From CAVYYW01 sp963772845 (GTDB taxonomy: Bacteria > Bacillota > Bacilli > Bacillales > Sporolactobacillaceae), in NCBI GenBank assembly GCA_963772845.1, contig CAVYYW010000017.1, positions 186,001 through 250,000 of the forward strand: 64,000 bases of DNA, written 5' to 3'. The translations under genes and the position numbers were made by a program. Below are positions 9,565 to 18,643 of this stretch, in pieces. The notes under the pieces were generated by a model. The model saw nothing but the letters and a program-made list of their open reading frames with translations, was not told where the DNA came from and did not search any database. Numbering within the stretch: position 1 is the stretch's first letter; each line of letters begins with the position of its first letter.

Positions 9565-10671
9565 TTAGATATAGACGGATAGAATATCGGCTGTCACCTC
9601 ATCCATCACGAGGTTTTCAACGACTTTTTCCGTAAAGGCCACGGTTCCGAGACGCTTTCCGTTCATAATCTTCAGGTCGCCTGTGCAGTATCCCTCGTTC
9701 AAAACCGTTTCAACCGCCTGTTCGATTGCCTGCGCTTCCTCCTCCAGTTGGAAGGAATGACGGAGCATCATGGCGACAGATAGAATCATTGCTGAAGGGT
9801 TGGCTAGATCTCTGCCTGCTATATCTGGTGCTGATCCGTGAACCGGTTCATATAGCCCTACGCCATCTTCACGAAGACTCGCTGACGGAAGCATTCCTAA
9901 CGATCCCGTTAAGACAGAGGCCTCATCGCTTAAAATGTCGCCGAACATATTCTCTGTCACAATGACATCGAAGGCCTTCGGGTCCTGAATCAGCTTCATC
10001 GCTGCCGAATCAACCAGGATATGCTCCACTGTGACATCCGGGTAGTCCTTCTTCTTTTCCTCCACACGCTCGCGCCAGAGCTTACTGGATGCCAGAACAT
10101 TTGCTTTATCCACAGAGGCGAGCTTTTTCTTACGGTTTCTTGCACACTGGAAGGCTTTATCCAGAATACGGTCAATCTCATAGCTGTGATATTCAAGCGT
10201 ATCCACCGCTGACTTTCCATCCCCGCGGCGCTCACTTGGTTCAGAAAAATAAAGCCCGCCAGTCAGTTCCCTGACAATCAGCATATCGCTGTTTTTAACA
10301 ACAGATTCTTTCAAAGGTGAGGCATGAATGAGCTGCGGGAAAGCCGTGACTGGTCTTAAGTTGGCAAACAATCCAAGTGCTTTGCGGATCGCGAGCAAGC
10401 CCTTTTCCGGCCGAAGCGGTGCTGGCAGAGCGTCCCACTCCGGACCGCCGACAGCTCCCAGCAAGATTGCATCTGCCTTCTTGCATGCTTCTTCCGTTGT
10501 CTTTGTGAAAGGTTCACCATGTCGATCAACCGAATCCCCGCCAATAGCGTGCTCTTCAATCGTAAAATGGTGATGATAGGCTTCCTCAATTGTTTTTAAC
10601 ACCTTTACAGCGGAATGCATTACTTCTTGTCCAATCCCGTCACCTGGTAAAATAACAATATGTTTGTCCAT
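9565..10671 (-). CDS. leuB: 3-isopropylmalate dehydrogenase
   Basis: LeuB oxidises and decarboxylates 3-isopropylmalate with NAD, giving the leucine 2-oxo acid precursor. The 368-residue protein starts IVILPGDGIGQEVM and carries RELTGGLYFSEPSE, the substrate arginine region and an NMFGDILSDEASVLTGSLGM segment followed by EPVHGSAPDIAGRD, typical of the decarboxylating dehydrogenase family. GGGAGGG lies just upstream of the ATG. Gaps of about 20 bases to leuA and leuC support one transcript. Confidence 0.97.
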   Translation of the reverse strand: MDKHIVILPGDGIGQEVMHSAVKVLKTIEEAYHHHFTIEEHAIGGDSVDRHGEPFTKTTEEACKKADAILLGAVGGPEWDALPAPLRPEKGLLAIRKALGLFANLRPVTAFPQLIHASPLKESVVKNSDMLIVRELTGGLYFSEPSERRGDGKSAVDTLEYHSYEIDRILDKAFQCARNRKKKLASVDKANVLASSKLWRERVEEKKKDYPDVTVEHILVDSAAMKLIQDPKAFDVIVTENMFGDILSDEASVLTGSLGMLPSASLREDGVGLYEPVHGSAPDIAGRDLANPSAMILSVAMMLRHSFQLEEEAQAIEQAVETVLNEGYCTGDLKIMNGKRLGTVAFTEKVVENLVMDEVTADILSVYI

Positions 10672-10692
10672 GACTCTCCCTCCCCGTGTGTA

Positions 10693-12243
10693 TTAAATGT
10701 GTGTTTTACTTTCCTTCAATTTTTGACTGACCAACACCCGGTTGACTGCATTTATATAAGCGTGAGCCGATGCCTTCAGCACATCCTGATCAAAACCTCG
10801 GCCGCTGGCAGTAATGCCGTTAACACTTAAATTCACAAAGGATTCAGCCAATGCATCCTTGCCTTTCCCGATGGAGTTCAATCGGTAATCCTCCAGTTCA
10901 ATTTCTCCCTGAATGAGATGATCCAACGTTTCATAAATCGCCTCAACGCTTCCATGCCCAACATGCTTCAAATTTATAAATTCTCCGCCAGGCGCGATTA
11001 AACTGATCGTCGCCGTTGTCACACGGTCCGTTAGAAATTGGACGTGAAGATCCTTTAATTCATACTGAGGAATCTTTGTTTTTGTCTGATGCTCTGTCAA
11101 TATGGCAAAAATATCTTCATCCGTCACTTCTTTTTTCCGATCGGTTAAGCTTTTAAAAGCTTGGAAGGCCTTCATTAATTTCGTATCGTTCAGCTCAAAA
11201 CCCAATTCTTCCACTTTCTTTTTAAATGCATGACGTCCCGAGTGCTTGCCGAGAAACAGCGTATTGGACTTAATGCCCACAGTTTCAGGGGTAATAATTT
11301 CATAGGTCGACGCATTCTTTAGCACACCGTCCTGGTGAATGCCTGATTCATGTGCAAAAGCATTCCTTCCTACCACCGCTTTATTTCCTGGCACTCTCAT
11401 CCCTGTCAGTTTACTGACCAAGTCACTCGTACGCTTGATCTCCTGAAGCGTGAGGTCCGTCGAACACGGGTAGTAATCACTGCGAATCTTTAGCGCGACT
11501 GCAATTTCTTCCAAGGCAGCATTCCCTGCCCTTTCACCAATGCCATTTATGGTGCCTTCAAGCTGTGTTGCCCCGTTTTCCATTGCGCTGATCGAATTCG
11601 CAACAGCCATCCCCAAATCATTGTGACAATGGGCCGACAAGCTTGCTTTGTGAATATTCGGCACATGCTCTTTGATATATCTGAACAATCTTCCATACTC
11701 TTCAGGTGTCGCGTACCCCACTGTATCAGGTAGGTTAATGACTGTTGCACCAGCATCAATGACCCTAGTGATTATGTTGACCAGAAAATCAGGATCAGAC
11801 CGGGAAGCATCCTCTGCTGACCATTGGATATGCGAAAATCGTTTTGCTGCATAGCTCACGGCTTCTGTTGCAGTTTCCACAACCTCCTCCGGTGAGGCTT
11901 TCAGTTTATAGGTCATGTGGATAGGAGACGTGGCGATAAAGAGGTGCAATCTAGGCTCTTCTCCATACTGAAGGGCTTCCCATGCCGCATCGATATCGCC
12001 TTTTTTCGTTCTTGCTAGGCCGGTAATCGATGCTTCCTTGATCGTTTTAGCGATCATTTCCACGGATTTGAAATCCCCATGAGAGGAGGAGGGGAACCCT
12101 GCCTCGATAATATTGACCCCTAAGCGTTCCAGCTGCTTCGCAATTTCCACCTTTTCCATCAGGTTAAGATTGACCCCTGCTGACTGTTCACCGTCTCTGA
12201 GTGTGGTATCAAATATGTTAATGGCTGGCATGAGCAGCCACAC
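10693..12243 (-). CDS. leuA: 2-isopropylmalate synthase
   Basis: LeuA condenses acetyl-CoA with 2-oxoisovalerate, the committed leucine step. The 516-residue protein has the DRE-TIM barrel opening INIFDTTLRDGEQSAGVN, the metal-binding HCHNDLGMAVAN and NGIGERAGNAALEE, then a C-terminal allosteric domain for leucine feedback. GTG at 12243 has GAGGAG seven bases upstream. ATG at 12231 (MPAINIF) is the alternative. Either start overlaps the 3' end of ilvC, indicating translational coupling. Confidence 0.96.
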   Translation of the reverse strand: MWLLMPAINIFDTTLRDGEQSAGVNLNLMEKVEIAKQLERLGVNIIEAGFPSSSHGDFKSVEMIAKTIKEASITGLARTKKGDIDAAWEALQYGEEPRLHLFIATSPIHMTYKLKASPEEVVETATEAVSYAAKRFSHIQWSAEDASRSDPDFLVNIITRVIDAGATVINLPDTVGYATPEEYGRLFRYIKEHVPNIHKASLSAHCHNDLGMAVANSISAMENGATQLEGTINGIGERAGNAALEEIAVALKIRSDYYPCSTDLTLQEIKRTSDLVSKLTGMRVPGNKAVVGRNAFAHESGIHQDGVLKNASTYEIITPETVGIKSNTLFLGKHSGRHAFKKKVEELGFELNDTKLMKAFQAFKSLTDRKKEVTDEDIFAILTEHQTKTKIPQYELKDLHVQFLTDRVTTATISLIAPGGEFINLKHVGHGSVEAIYETLDHLIQGEIELEDYRLNSIGKGKDALAESFVNLSVNGITASGRGFDQDVLKASAHAYINAVNRVLVSQKLKESKTHI

Positions 12244-13243
12244 CCTTTTTCTCCTCTTTGTTCACAAACGGCATGAGCTTGCGTAATTCCCTGCCGACAA
12301 CTTCAACGGGATGCTGATTTTCTTTATCATTTGTTTTAACAAATTCAGGTCGGTTGGCTTGGTTTTCCAAAATCCAGCCTTTTGCAAATTTCCCTTTTTG
12401 AATATCATCAAGGACTTCCTTCATCCGTTGCTTCGTTTCGGCATTAATGACGCGAGGTCCTGAAACAAAATCTCCCCACTGCGCTGTATCAGAGATGGAA
12501 TGTCTCATTTTCTCCATACCGCCTTCATACATCAAGTCAACGATCAGTTTCATTTCATGCAAGCATTCAAAGTAGGCAACCTCTGGCTGATAGCCTGCCT
12601 CTGTTAGCGTTTCAAATCCAGCCTTTACCAGCCCAGTCAAGCCGCCGCATAGGACCGCCTGCTCGCCAAACAGATCGGTTTCTGTTTCTTCCTGGAAGGA
12701 TGTTTCCAGAATCCCTGCACGTCCCGCCCCAATACCTTTTGCATAAGCAAGCGCAAGGTTCTTGGCCTCACCGGTCACGTCCTGTTCCACACCGATCAAG
12801 GCTGGAACACCAGCTCCCTCGACGAATGTACGTCGGACAAGATGGCCAGGACCTTTAGGGGCAACGAGAAAAACATCAACATCGGAAGGCGGGACAATCT
12901 GATTGAAATGCACATTGAAGCCATGAGCAAAAACCAGCGCATTGCCAGGTTTTAAGCCTGCTTTTATTTCCGACTCATATGATTGTGTCTGCTTTTCATC
13001 CGGAAGAAGAACCATGACGACATCGGCCTCTTCTGATGCTTCCTGAACGCTTTTCACAGGAAAGCCATCTTCAACCGCTTGATCCCACGATTTACCTTTT
13101 CTCAAGCCTACAATGACATCGAAATGCTGATCACGAAGGTTCTGCGCATGCGCATGCCCCTGGGAACCATAGCCAATCACAGCAATTTTTTTCTCTTTCA
13201 AAACCTCATCTTGAATATCGCCATTGTAATAAACCTTTGCCAT
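12218..13243 (-). CDS. ilvC: Ketol-acid reductoisomerase
   Basis: IlvC isomerises and reduces acetolactate or acetohydroxybutyrate with NADPH in valine and isoleucine synthesis. The 341-residue class I enzyme has the dinucleotide motif IGYGSQGHAHAQNLRD, the FAHGFNVHF segment, and metal-site residues in DLFGEQAVLCGG. The frame is complete. The gene is separated from ilvN by an 800-base repeat-rich gap, so it may have its own promoter. A TATAAT is visible near 13296-13301 on the minus strand, without a convincing -35 box. Confidence 0.97.
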   Translation of the reverse strand: MAKVYYNGDIQDEVLKEKKIAVIGYGSQGHAHAQNLRDQHFDVIVGLRKGKSWDQAVEDGFPVKSVQEASEEADVVMVLLPDEKQTQSYESEIKAGLKPGNALVFAHGFNVHFNQIVPPSDVDVFLVAPKGPGHLVRRTFVEGAGVPALIGVEQDVTGEAKNLALAYAKGIGAGRAGILETSFQEETETDLFGEQAVLCGGLTGLVKAGFETLTEAGYQPEVAYFECLHEMKLIVDLMYEGGMEKMRHSISDTAQWGDFVSGPRVINAETKQRMKEVLDDIQKGKFAKGWILENQANRPEFVKTNDKENQHPVEVVGRELRKLMPFVNKEEKKGVAAHASH

Positions 13244-13324
13244 TTGTCTTCATCCTTCCGATTCATAGTTTAGGTTGTTTATAGGATCAAAATATTATAA
13301 AAGGAAATCAGCAAAAATAACGTT

Positions 13325-13610
13325 CGCTTTCCGCGGGCGCTCTGCAAGCCTCCTCGTAATTGAATCTTTGATACTGCGGGGTCTCGCTTGGATCGCTCAT
13401 TCCGCAGGAGTCTCACTTATTTTCACTTTTTTTAGAATCAAAATAGTGTTAAAGCCAGTTAATTCAATTAGCGAAATTAACGTTCGCGTGCTGTAGGCAC
13501 TCCGCAAGGATCCTTCAAAGGCAACTAAAAAAGTCCCTTTCCCTTTCTGCCGAGCTTTGGAAAGTTCTCGTTTGCCGCGGACAAAGATCCAGGTCTTCAG
13601 TTTCGGCAAT
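13325..13610. repeat. GC-rich dispersed repeat inside the ilv-leu locus
   Basis: It contains GCTTTCCGCGGGCGC, then GCAAGCCTCCTCG, TGCGGGGTCTCGCTTGGATC and TTCCGCAGGAGTCTCAC, the consensus order of the dispersed family seen at 26263, 51096 and 63540. A more degenerate half copy (GCCGAGCTTTGGAAAG) follows to about 13600. Reading frames over it are not protein-like. Confidence 0.75.
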
Positions 13611-13694
13611 CTCGGCCGTCCTTAATCTCAATCGAGTGAGGTGAAGGACATTTCTGAAGGTTTTCGAGCATCTTTTGTCCATTATCTTCCAAAT

Positions 13695-13902
13695 GAACGC
13701 CCTTTCTCCTGCTTTTTGACCTCATTTGGTCGTTCATCGCCCTTATGAACGCCCTTTCTCCTGCTTTTTGACCTCATTTGGTCGTTCATCGCCCTTATGA
13801 ACGCCCTTTCTCCTGCTTTTTGACCTCATTTGGTCGTTCATCGCCCTTATGAACGCCCTTTCTCCTGCTTTTCGACCCCGTTTGGTCGTTCATCGCCCAC
13901 TC
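13695..13902. repeat. Four tandem units of a 52-bp palindromic repeat
   Basis: Each unit begins GAACGCCCTTTCTCCTGC and ends GGTCGTTCATCGCCCTTAT. The two ends are near-complementary, so each unit can form a hairpin. The period is exactly 52 bp, which is not a multiple of three. A degenerate GAAGGACATTT unit precedes the array. The array lies in the ilvN-ilvC gap. Confidence 0.9.
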
Positions 13903-14044
13903 TAATGACATTTCATCCGTTTTTTGGGATTGTTTTTGTCCAATTGCCACCGAAAAGCAAGTGCCTGAAACGAAAATCAACTACCACATTTACATTGTGG
14001 GCATTTACAGTTGCCACTCGCTATTTTCCGCCATCTCGTAAAAA

Positions 14045-14572
14045 TCAGACGTTATTTAAAAGTGAGTATGACTGTATATCGGTCACTTGTGGCTGATTGC
14101 CTCTTAGGAAGGCAGTTAAGCCGGTTCGTGTAATTTCCTTAATGCCATAGGGTCTGAAAAGGTCAATCAGTGCTTCGATTTTTTGGGAGCCGCCTGTGAC
14201 TTCGACGGTTACATTATCCGGACTTACATCAAGAATTACTGCTCGAAAAGGCTTAATCAGTGCATCGATTTCATTTCGTGTCTGAGCGTTACAGGCTACT
14301 TTTACCAATGCTAATTCCCTGGCAACATAAGACCGATCCGTGATATCCGACACTTTTAAGACATGGATCTGTTTATCAAGCTGTTTCGTCAGCTGCTCCA
14401 GCTTGTGGTCATCTTCAACCTCAACAACAAAGGTAATATTGGAGATTCCCTCCGTTTCCGTCTTGCCGACAGACAGGCTTTCAATATTAAATTGCCGCTT
14501 GGCGAGCAGTCCTGCAACACGGTTCAGCACACCGCTTTGATTTTGGACGGTTGCCGTTATGATGCTCTTCAT
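14045..14572 (-). CDS. ilvN: Acetolactate synthase small (regulatory) subunit
   Basis: This subunit activates IlvB and gives valine feedback through its N-terminal ACT domain. The protein has 175 residues and begins IITATVQNQSGVLNRVAGLL, with NIESLSVGKTETEGIS, both typical of IlvH/IlvN ACT domains. The C-terminal half matches the second small-subunit domain. The ATG overlaps the ilvB stop by four bases, so translation is coupled. The same gene is called ilvH in many Bacilli. Confidence 0.95.
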   Translation of the reverse strand: MKSIITATVQNQSGVLNRVAGLLAKRQFNIESLSVGKTETEGISNITFVVEVEDDHKLEQLTKQLDKQIHVLKVSDITDRSYVARELALVKVACNAQTRNEIDALIKPFRAVILDVSPDNVTVEVTGGSQKIEALIDLFRPYGIKEITRTGLTAFLRGNQPQVTDIQSYSLLNNV

Positions 14573-16296
14573 GGCCTCACTCCGATCATTTCATGAAGTC
14601 CTTTTCCTGGTGCGATCATTGGATAGACGTTCTCTTCCATAGGAACCCTGCAATCAATGACCACTGGCCGCGGTGAAGACAATGTCTTTTGCAAAACCTC
14701 TTCTAGCCCCTGGACAGAATCCACGCGATAGCCCTCGACCTCATAACTTTCAGCAAGCTTCACAAAATCAGGCTGTACAGGAATTAATGACTGAGAGTAC
14801 CTTTTTTCATAAAAGGCTTCCTGCCACTGACGGACCATGCCGAGGACACCATTGTTTAAAATGACGACCTTTACCGGCAGATGGCGTTCTTGCAGAACCG
14901 AAAGCTCCTGCAGTGTCATTTGAAAACCTCCGTCACCAACCACAGCGATGACGGTTTTATCAGGTTCAGCAACCTGGGCGCCGATTGCAGCTGGCAGACC
15001 AAATCCCATCGTTCCAAGTCCTCCGGATGTCACCCATTGATTCGGTTTTTTAAAAGAAAAATGCTGTGCCGCCCACATCTGATGCTGTCCGACATCGGTT
15101 GTGAGAATGGTATCATCACCTGAATATTGCGATAATTTTTTAATGAGATATTGCGGGACAATCACATCGTCTGCTTGTTTGTGCCACAAAGGATAATCTT
15201 TTTTATTTGCTGATAAGTGATCGACCCAATCGCTTCGGTCGACGCGTTCTTCTCTTACCTCATTAACTTGAGTGAGCGCTAATTTGGCATCGGCTATGAT
15301 CGGGATATGTGTCCGGATGTTCTTGCCAATTTCAGCAGGATCAATATCAACATGCGCGACCACAGCATGGGGAGCAAAGTGTTTTAAGTTGCCCGTCAGC
15401 CGGTCATCGAACCGTGCACCCACGTTGATTAGCAAATCACACTCATAGAGGGCCATATTTGCTGAGTAAGTTCCATGCATGCCAGCCATTCCGAGAGATA
15501 AAGGATGTTCTTCCGGAAAGCTGCCAAGGCCAAGCAACGTGGTCGTCACTGGCAGATCATAAGCTTCAGCAAAATCCTTTAGTTCATCAGAAGCATTTGA
15601 ATGAAGCACTCCTGCTCCAGCAAGGATAACCGGTTGTTTTGAAAGAGCGATTGCTTCTTTCAATTTTTTTATCAGTAACGGATTCGGATTGGTTGGCGGC
15701 TGATAGCCGGGCAAGTGAAATGCACTGTCATACCATTCCTCACAAACTTCGGCAGCAATATTTTTTGGGATATCCACCAGTACAGGGCCCTTTCTGCCCG
15801 TAGAAGCAATATGGAAGGCTTCTTTCACAATCCGCGGCAGGTCCTTAATGTCCTGCACCTGGTAATTGTGCTTTGTGATGGGCGTCGTAATGCCCAGAAC
15901 ATCCGCTTCCTGAAAAGCATCTGTCCCTATCACGCTTTTAGCCACCTGTCCGGTGAAAATGACGAGCGGAAGAGAATCGATCATGGCATCCGTAATCCCG
16001 GTTACAAGATTGGTCGCCCCAGGACCAGAGGTTGCAATCACAACGCCCGGTTTCCCTGACACACGGGCATAGCCTTCCGCTTCATGAATCGAGCCTTGTT
16101 CATGGCGTGACAGGATATGGTTGAACTCCCCATCAGAACGGTAAAGTGCATCATAGATGGGCAGCACCGCACCGCCCGGATAGCCAAAAATAGCGTCAAC
16201 ACCTTCTTCAAGCAGGGCTTTAACGAGCAGATCTGCCCCGGTAAATCGTTTAGCTGTGGCTTGCGTTTTAAAATCAGGTTTTGCTTCCGCCTTCAC
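14569..16296 (-). CDS. ilvB: Acetolactate synthase large (catalytic) subunit
   Basis: IlvB is a ThDP/FAD enzyme that makes acetolactate and acetohydroxybutyrate. The N-terminal domain has GADLLVKALLEEGVDAIFGY, the catalytic glutamate in HEQGSIHEAEGYAR and SGKPGVVIATSGPGATN. The C-terminal ThDP motif is GDGGFQMTLQEL with NNGVLG. A longer frame reaches 16410, but GTG 16294-16296 has AGGAGGG eight bases upstream and gives 575 residues, the family length. It starts 17 bases after ilvD. Confidence 0.96.
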   Translation of the reverse strand: MKAEAKPDFKTQATAKRFTGADLLVKALLEEGVDAIFGYPGGAVLPIYDALYRSDGEFNHILSRHEQGSIHEAEGYARVSGKPGVVIATSGPGATNLVTGITDAMIDSLPLVIFTGQVAKSVIGTDAFQEADVLGITTPITKHNYQVQDIKDLPRIVKEAFHIASTGRKGPVLVDIPKNIAAEVCEEWYDSAFHLPGYQPPTNPNPLLIKKLKEAIALSKQPVILAGAGVLHSNASDELKDFAEAYDLPVTTTLLGLGSFPEEHPLSLGMAGMHGTYSANMALYECDLLINVGARFDDRLTGNLKHFAPHAVVAHVDIDPAEIGKNIRTHIPIIADAKLALTQVNEVREERVDRSDWVDHLSANKKDYPLWHKQADDVIVPQYLIKKLSQYSGDDTILTTDVGQHQMWAAQHFSFKKPNQWVTSGGLGTMGFGLPAAIGAQVAEPDKTVIAVVGDGGFQMTLQELSVLQERHLPVKVVILNNGVLGMVRQWQEAFYEKRYSQSLIPVQPDFVKLAESYEVEGYRVDSVQGLEEVLQKTLSSPRPVVIDCRVPMEENVYPMIAPGKGLHEMIGVRP

Positions 16297-16313
16297 GTTT
16301 CTCCCTCCTAGTC

Positions 16314-17982
16314 TTATATTTTCAGAACGCCCCCTGTATTGGCTGAGGTGACGAGCTTGGAATACCTGGCCAAATAACCCTTCGTGATTTTCGGTGACGG
16401 CTTTTCCCAATTCTTCTGTCGTGCCGCCAACTCTTCATCAGATAGAAGCACATTAATGGTGCGATGGGCTAAATCAATAATAATTTCATCCCCATCCTGG
16501 ATAAATGCAATCGGTCCGCCTTCTTGGGCTTCCGGTGAAATATGACCGACAGATATACCACGCGTTGCTCCTGAAAAACGGCCATCCGTAATCAGCGCGA
16601 CTTCTTTATCCAAGCCCCGTCCTGCAATGGCGCTCGTTGGTGTCAGCATTTCCGGCATGCCCGGTCCGCCTTTTGGACCTTCGCGGCGAATGACGACAAC
16701 GTGACCCGCCTGTACTGTACCGTCTTCAATCCCCTGCTGGGCGTCATCTTGAGATTCATAGACAATCGCCTTCCCAGTAAACGTTGTAATCGATGGATCC
16801 ACTGCTCCAACTTTTATAACCCCGCCATTTGGTGCTAAGTTGCCATGCAGGATACTTAAACCGCCAACAGGGCTGTACGGATTTTCTTTTTTCCGAATAA
16901 CCTTTTCATTTGTTATTTCAGCATCACGAACATTTTCGTGCAGTGATTTTCCAGTAATCGTGATCCGCTCTTTATTAATTAATCCTGGAATGCTGCATAA
17001 GCTCATTCATAATAGCAGCCACTCCGCCAGCATCATGGACATCCTGCATGGAATAATCGGAAGCAGGACTGATTTTCGCTAAATAAGGAACCCTTTCAGC
17101 AACCTCGTTAATTCTGGCAAGATCGTATTCGACTTCTGCCTCATGAGCAATGGCTAACGTGTGCAGAACCGTGTTCGTTGATCCCCCCATTGCCATATCT
17201 AGAGCAAACGCATCATCAATCGCTTCTCTCGTAATGATGTCTCTAGGGCGAATATCCTTTTCAACCAGATTAATAAGGTGTTTGGCTGCTTCTCTTACCA
17301 GCTTGTGACGCCCGTCAGAAGTCGCCACGATTGTCCCATTGCCCGGCAGTGCCAAACCAAGCATTTCCATTAAACAGTTCATCGAATTTGCGGTAAACAT
17401 ACCAGAGCATGACCCACAGGTAGGGCAAGCCGTCGTTTCAAGCTGTGACAATTCCTGCTCAGACATTTTGCCAGAATGATAGGCTCCGACTCCCTCAAAT
17501 ACAGAAACGAGTGAGAGGTTCTCACCCGAGGCTCCGACTCCAGCCTCCATCGGTCCCCCTGAAACAAACACCGAAGGAACATTTGTCCTAGCGGCTGCCA
17601 TCAGCATGCCTGGCGTGATCTTATCGCAGTTAGGAATGTAGAAAACCCCATCAAACCAGTGAGCATTGATCACGGTTTCAGCACTGTCCGCAATGAGCTC
17701 CCGGCTCGGCAGCGAATAGCGCATCCCAATATGCCCCATCGCAATGCCGTCATCTACACCAATGGTATTAAATTCGAACGGGATTCCTCCCGCTTCCCAT
17801 ATGGCTTCTTTAACCACCTCAGCAAATTTATTGAGATGCTTATGGCCAGGTATAATATCAATATAGGAATTACAAACCCCAATAAATGGCTTGCCCAAAT
17901 CCCTTGTTTTAACCCCGGCTGCATGTAATAGACTCCGATGTGGTGCCCGATCAATCCCTTTCTTAATCATATCGCTGCGCAT
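16314..17982 (-). pseudogene. ilvD: Dihydroxy-acid dehydratase, one +1 frameshift
   Basis: IlvD dehydrates the dihydroxy acids to the 2-oxo acid precursors of valine and isoleucine, using an Fe-S cluster. Cluster cysteines are expected in NCDKITPGML and TCGSCSGMFTANSMNCL, both visible in the N-terminal part. The frame breaks near 16995-17004 (GAGCTTATGC), where one base removal joins the halves into 555 residues. ATG 17982 has GGGAG upstream and is preferred over the extension to 18045. It is the first gene of the locus. A base-call error is as likely as real decay. Confidence 0.9.
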
Positions 17983-18021
17983 CGTCTCACTTCTCCCTAA
18001 TCTGACTTGTCCATTTGGATG

Positions 18022-18080
18022 GAAAAAAACCAGTACTTTATTCACCGATTTAAAGCGCTAAATTCAAAAGGTAAATGGTT
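18022..18080 (-). promoter_or_regulatory. Candidate attenuator hairpin before ilvD
   Basis: On the minus strand ATTTACC can pair with GGTGAAT (one wobble). An inner ATTTA/TAAAT stem and an outer ACC/GGT pair extend it, and it is followed by seven T (18023-18029). It lies between the leader reading frame and ilvD, where an attenuator is expected. Structure and function are inferred by eye. Confidence 0.4.
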
Positions 18081-18109
18081 GCCCCTTCCTTTTCAGAAAG
18101 ACCGGCTAA

Positions 18110-18196
18110 TTACCTATTCTTAAACGGCAAAATACTTAGCGGCACTTTAGAAAATATGACTTTCTTAAAGCGTCGAATCCTTCCTCGCAAAACCAC
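18110..18196 (-). CDS. Possible Ile/Val/Leu-rich leader peptide of the ilv-leu operon
   Basis: A GTG-initiated 28-codon frame starts about 16 bases after the predicted transcription start. Ten codons encode isoleucine, valine or leucine, starting Val-Val-Leu. Leader peptides of this kind control ilv operons by attenuation in other bacteria. No good ribosome site is visible and the start lies in a GCAAAAC/GTTTTGC hairpin. This is a hypothesis and the frame may be fortuitous. Confidence 0.3.
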   Translation of the reverse strand: MVLRGRIRRFKKVIFSKVPLSILPFKNR

Positions 18197-18218
18197 TGTT
18201 TTGCTTAAGCTGTCGCCT

Positions 18219-18247
18219 ATAATACTCGCATTTTAAAAGGAGGTCAA
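18219..18247 (-). promoter_or_regulatory. Promoter of the ilv-leu locus
   Basis: On the minus strand TTGACC (-35, 18242-18247) and TATTAT (-10, 18219-18224) are spaced by 17 bases. Transcription should start near 18212, leaving a leader of about 230 bases before ilvD. Confidence 0.75.
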
Positions 18248-18260
18248 CACCCAAAAATTA

Positions 18261-18275
18261 AATTTTCTGATGTTT
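18261..18275 (-). promoter_or_regulatory. Candidate CodY box
   Basis: AATTTTCTGATGTTT matches 12 of 15 positions of the CodY consensus AATTTTCWGAAAATT. It sits just upstream of the -35 box. CodY, with branched-chain amino acids and GTP as effectors, controls ilv-leu genes in Bacilli. Confidence 0.5.
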
Positions 18276-18391
18276 TAGATTAATCTGATTTCAGGTAAGC
18301 GTTTTCATTGCTTATACGCTTTGTTTTTTAATCTTCAAAAGAAAAAATATTATTTTTTTGCCAAGTGTCTACGCACTGAATCTAGCTCAAT

Positions 18392-18424
18392 AAAAAAATG
18401 CGCTTTCCTATTAAAGGAAGCGCA
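18392..18424 (-). terminator. Intrinsic terminator of the thiamine locus
   Basis: On the minus strand GCGCTTCCT and AGGAAAGCGC form the stem, followed by a run of seven T. It closes the thiF-side end of the thiamine transcript and insulates the ilv promoter. Confidence 0.85.
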
Positions 18425-18479
18425 ATTATTACAAAATCATTAAATTTAGGATGATGTCACAGCTAAAGAGGAGCTGGCT

Positions 18480-18642
18480 AACTTGACAGGCACTTCCCCT
18501 AAGAAAACGTCGTGCTGTTCGACAAATCCCGGGGCGTGACAGGCACTTTCCCCACAGGCACGTGCCCCTGACAAAATCCGACAAAACCCGGGGCGTGACA
18601 GGCACTTTCCCCGACAGGCACTTTCCCCACAGGCACTTTCCC
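18480..18642. repeat. Cluster of GTGACAGGCACTTTCCCC repeats
   Basis: Several imperfect units of GACAGGCACTTTCCCC and CCCGGGGCGTGACAGGCAC lie between thiF and its terminator. They contain AAATCCGACAAAACCC pieces. Related words occur at 27640-27709, 29018-29040, 29195-29270 and 30238-30265. Confidence 0.7.
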
Positions 18643-18643
18643 C

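Noticed and set aside
17982..18260. Leucine T-box before ilvD
   Set aside because: No GGTGG.ACC core or matching terminator was found in the leader, although one is usual in Bacillus ilv operons.
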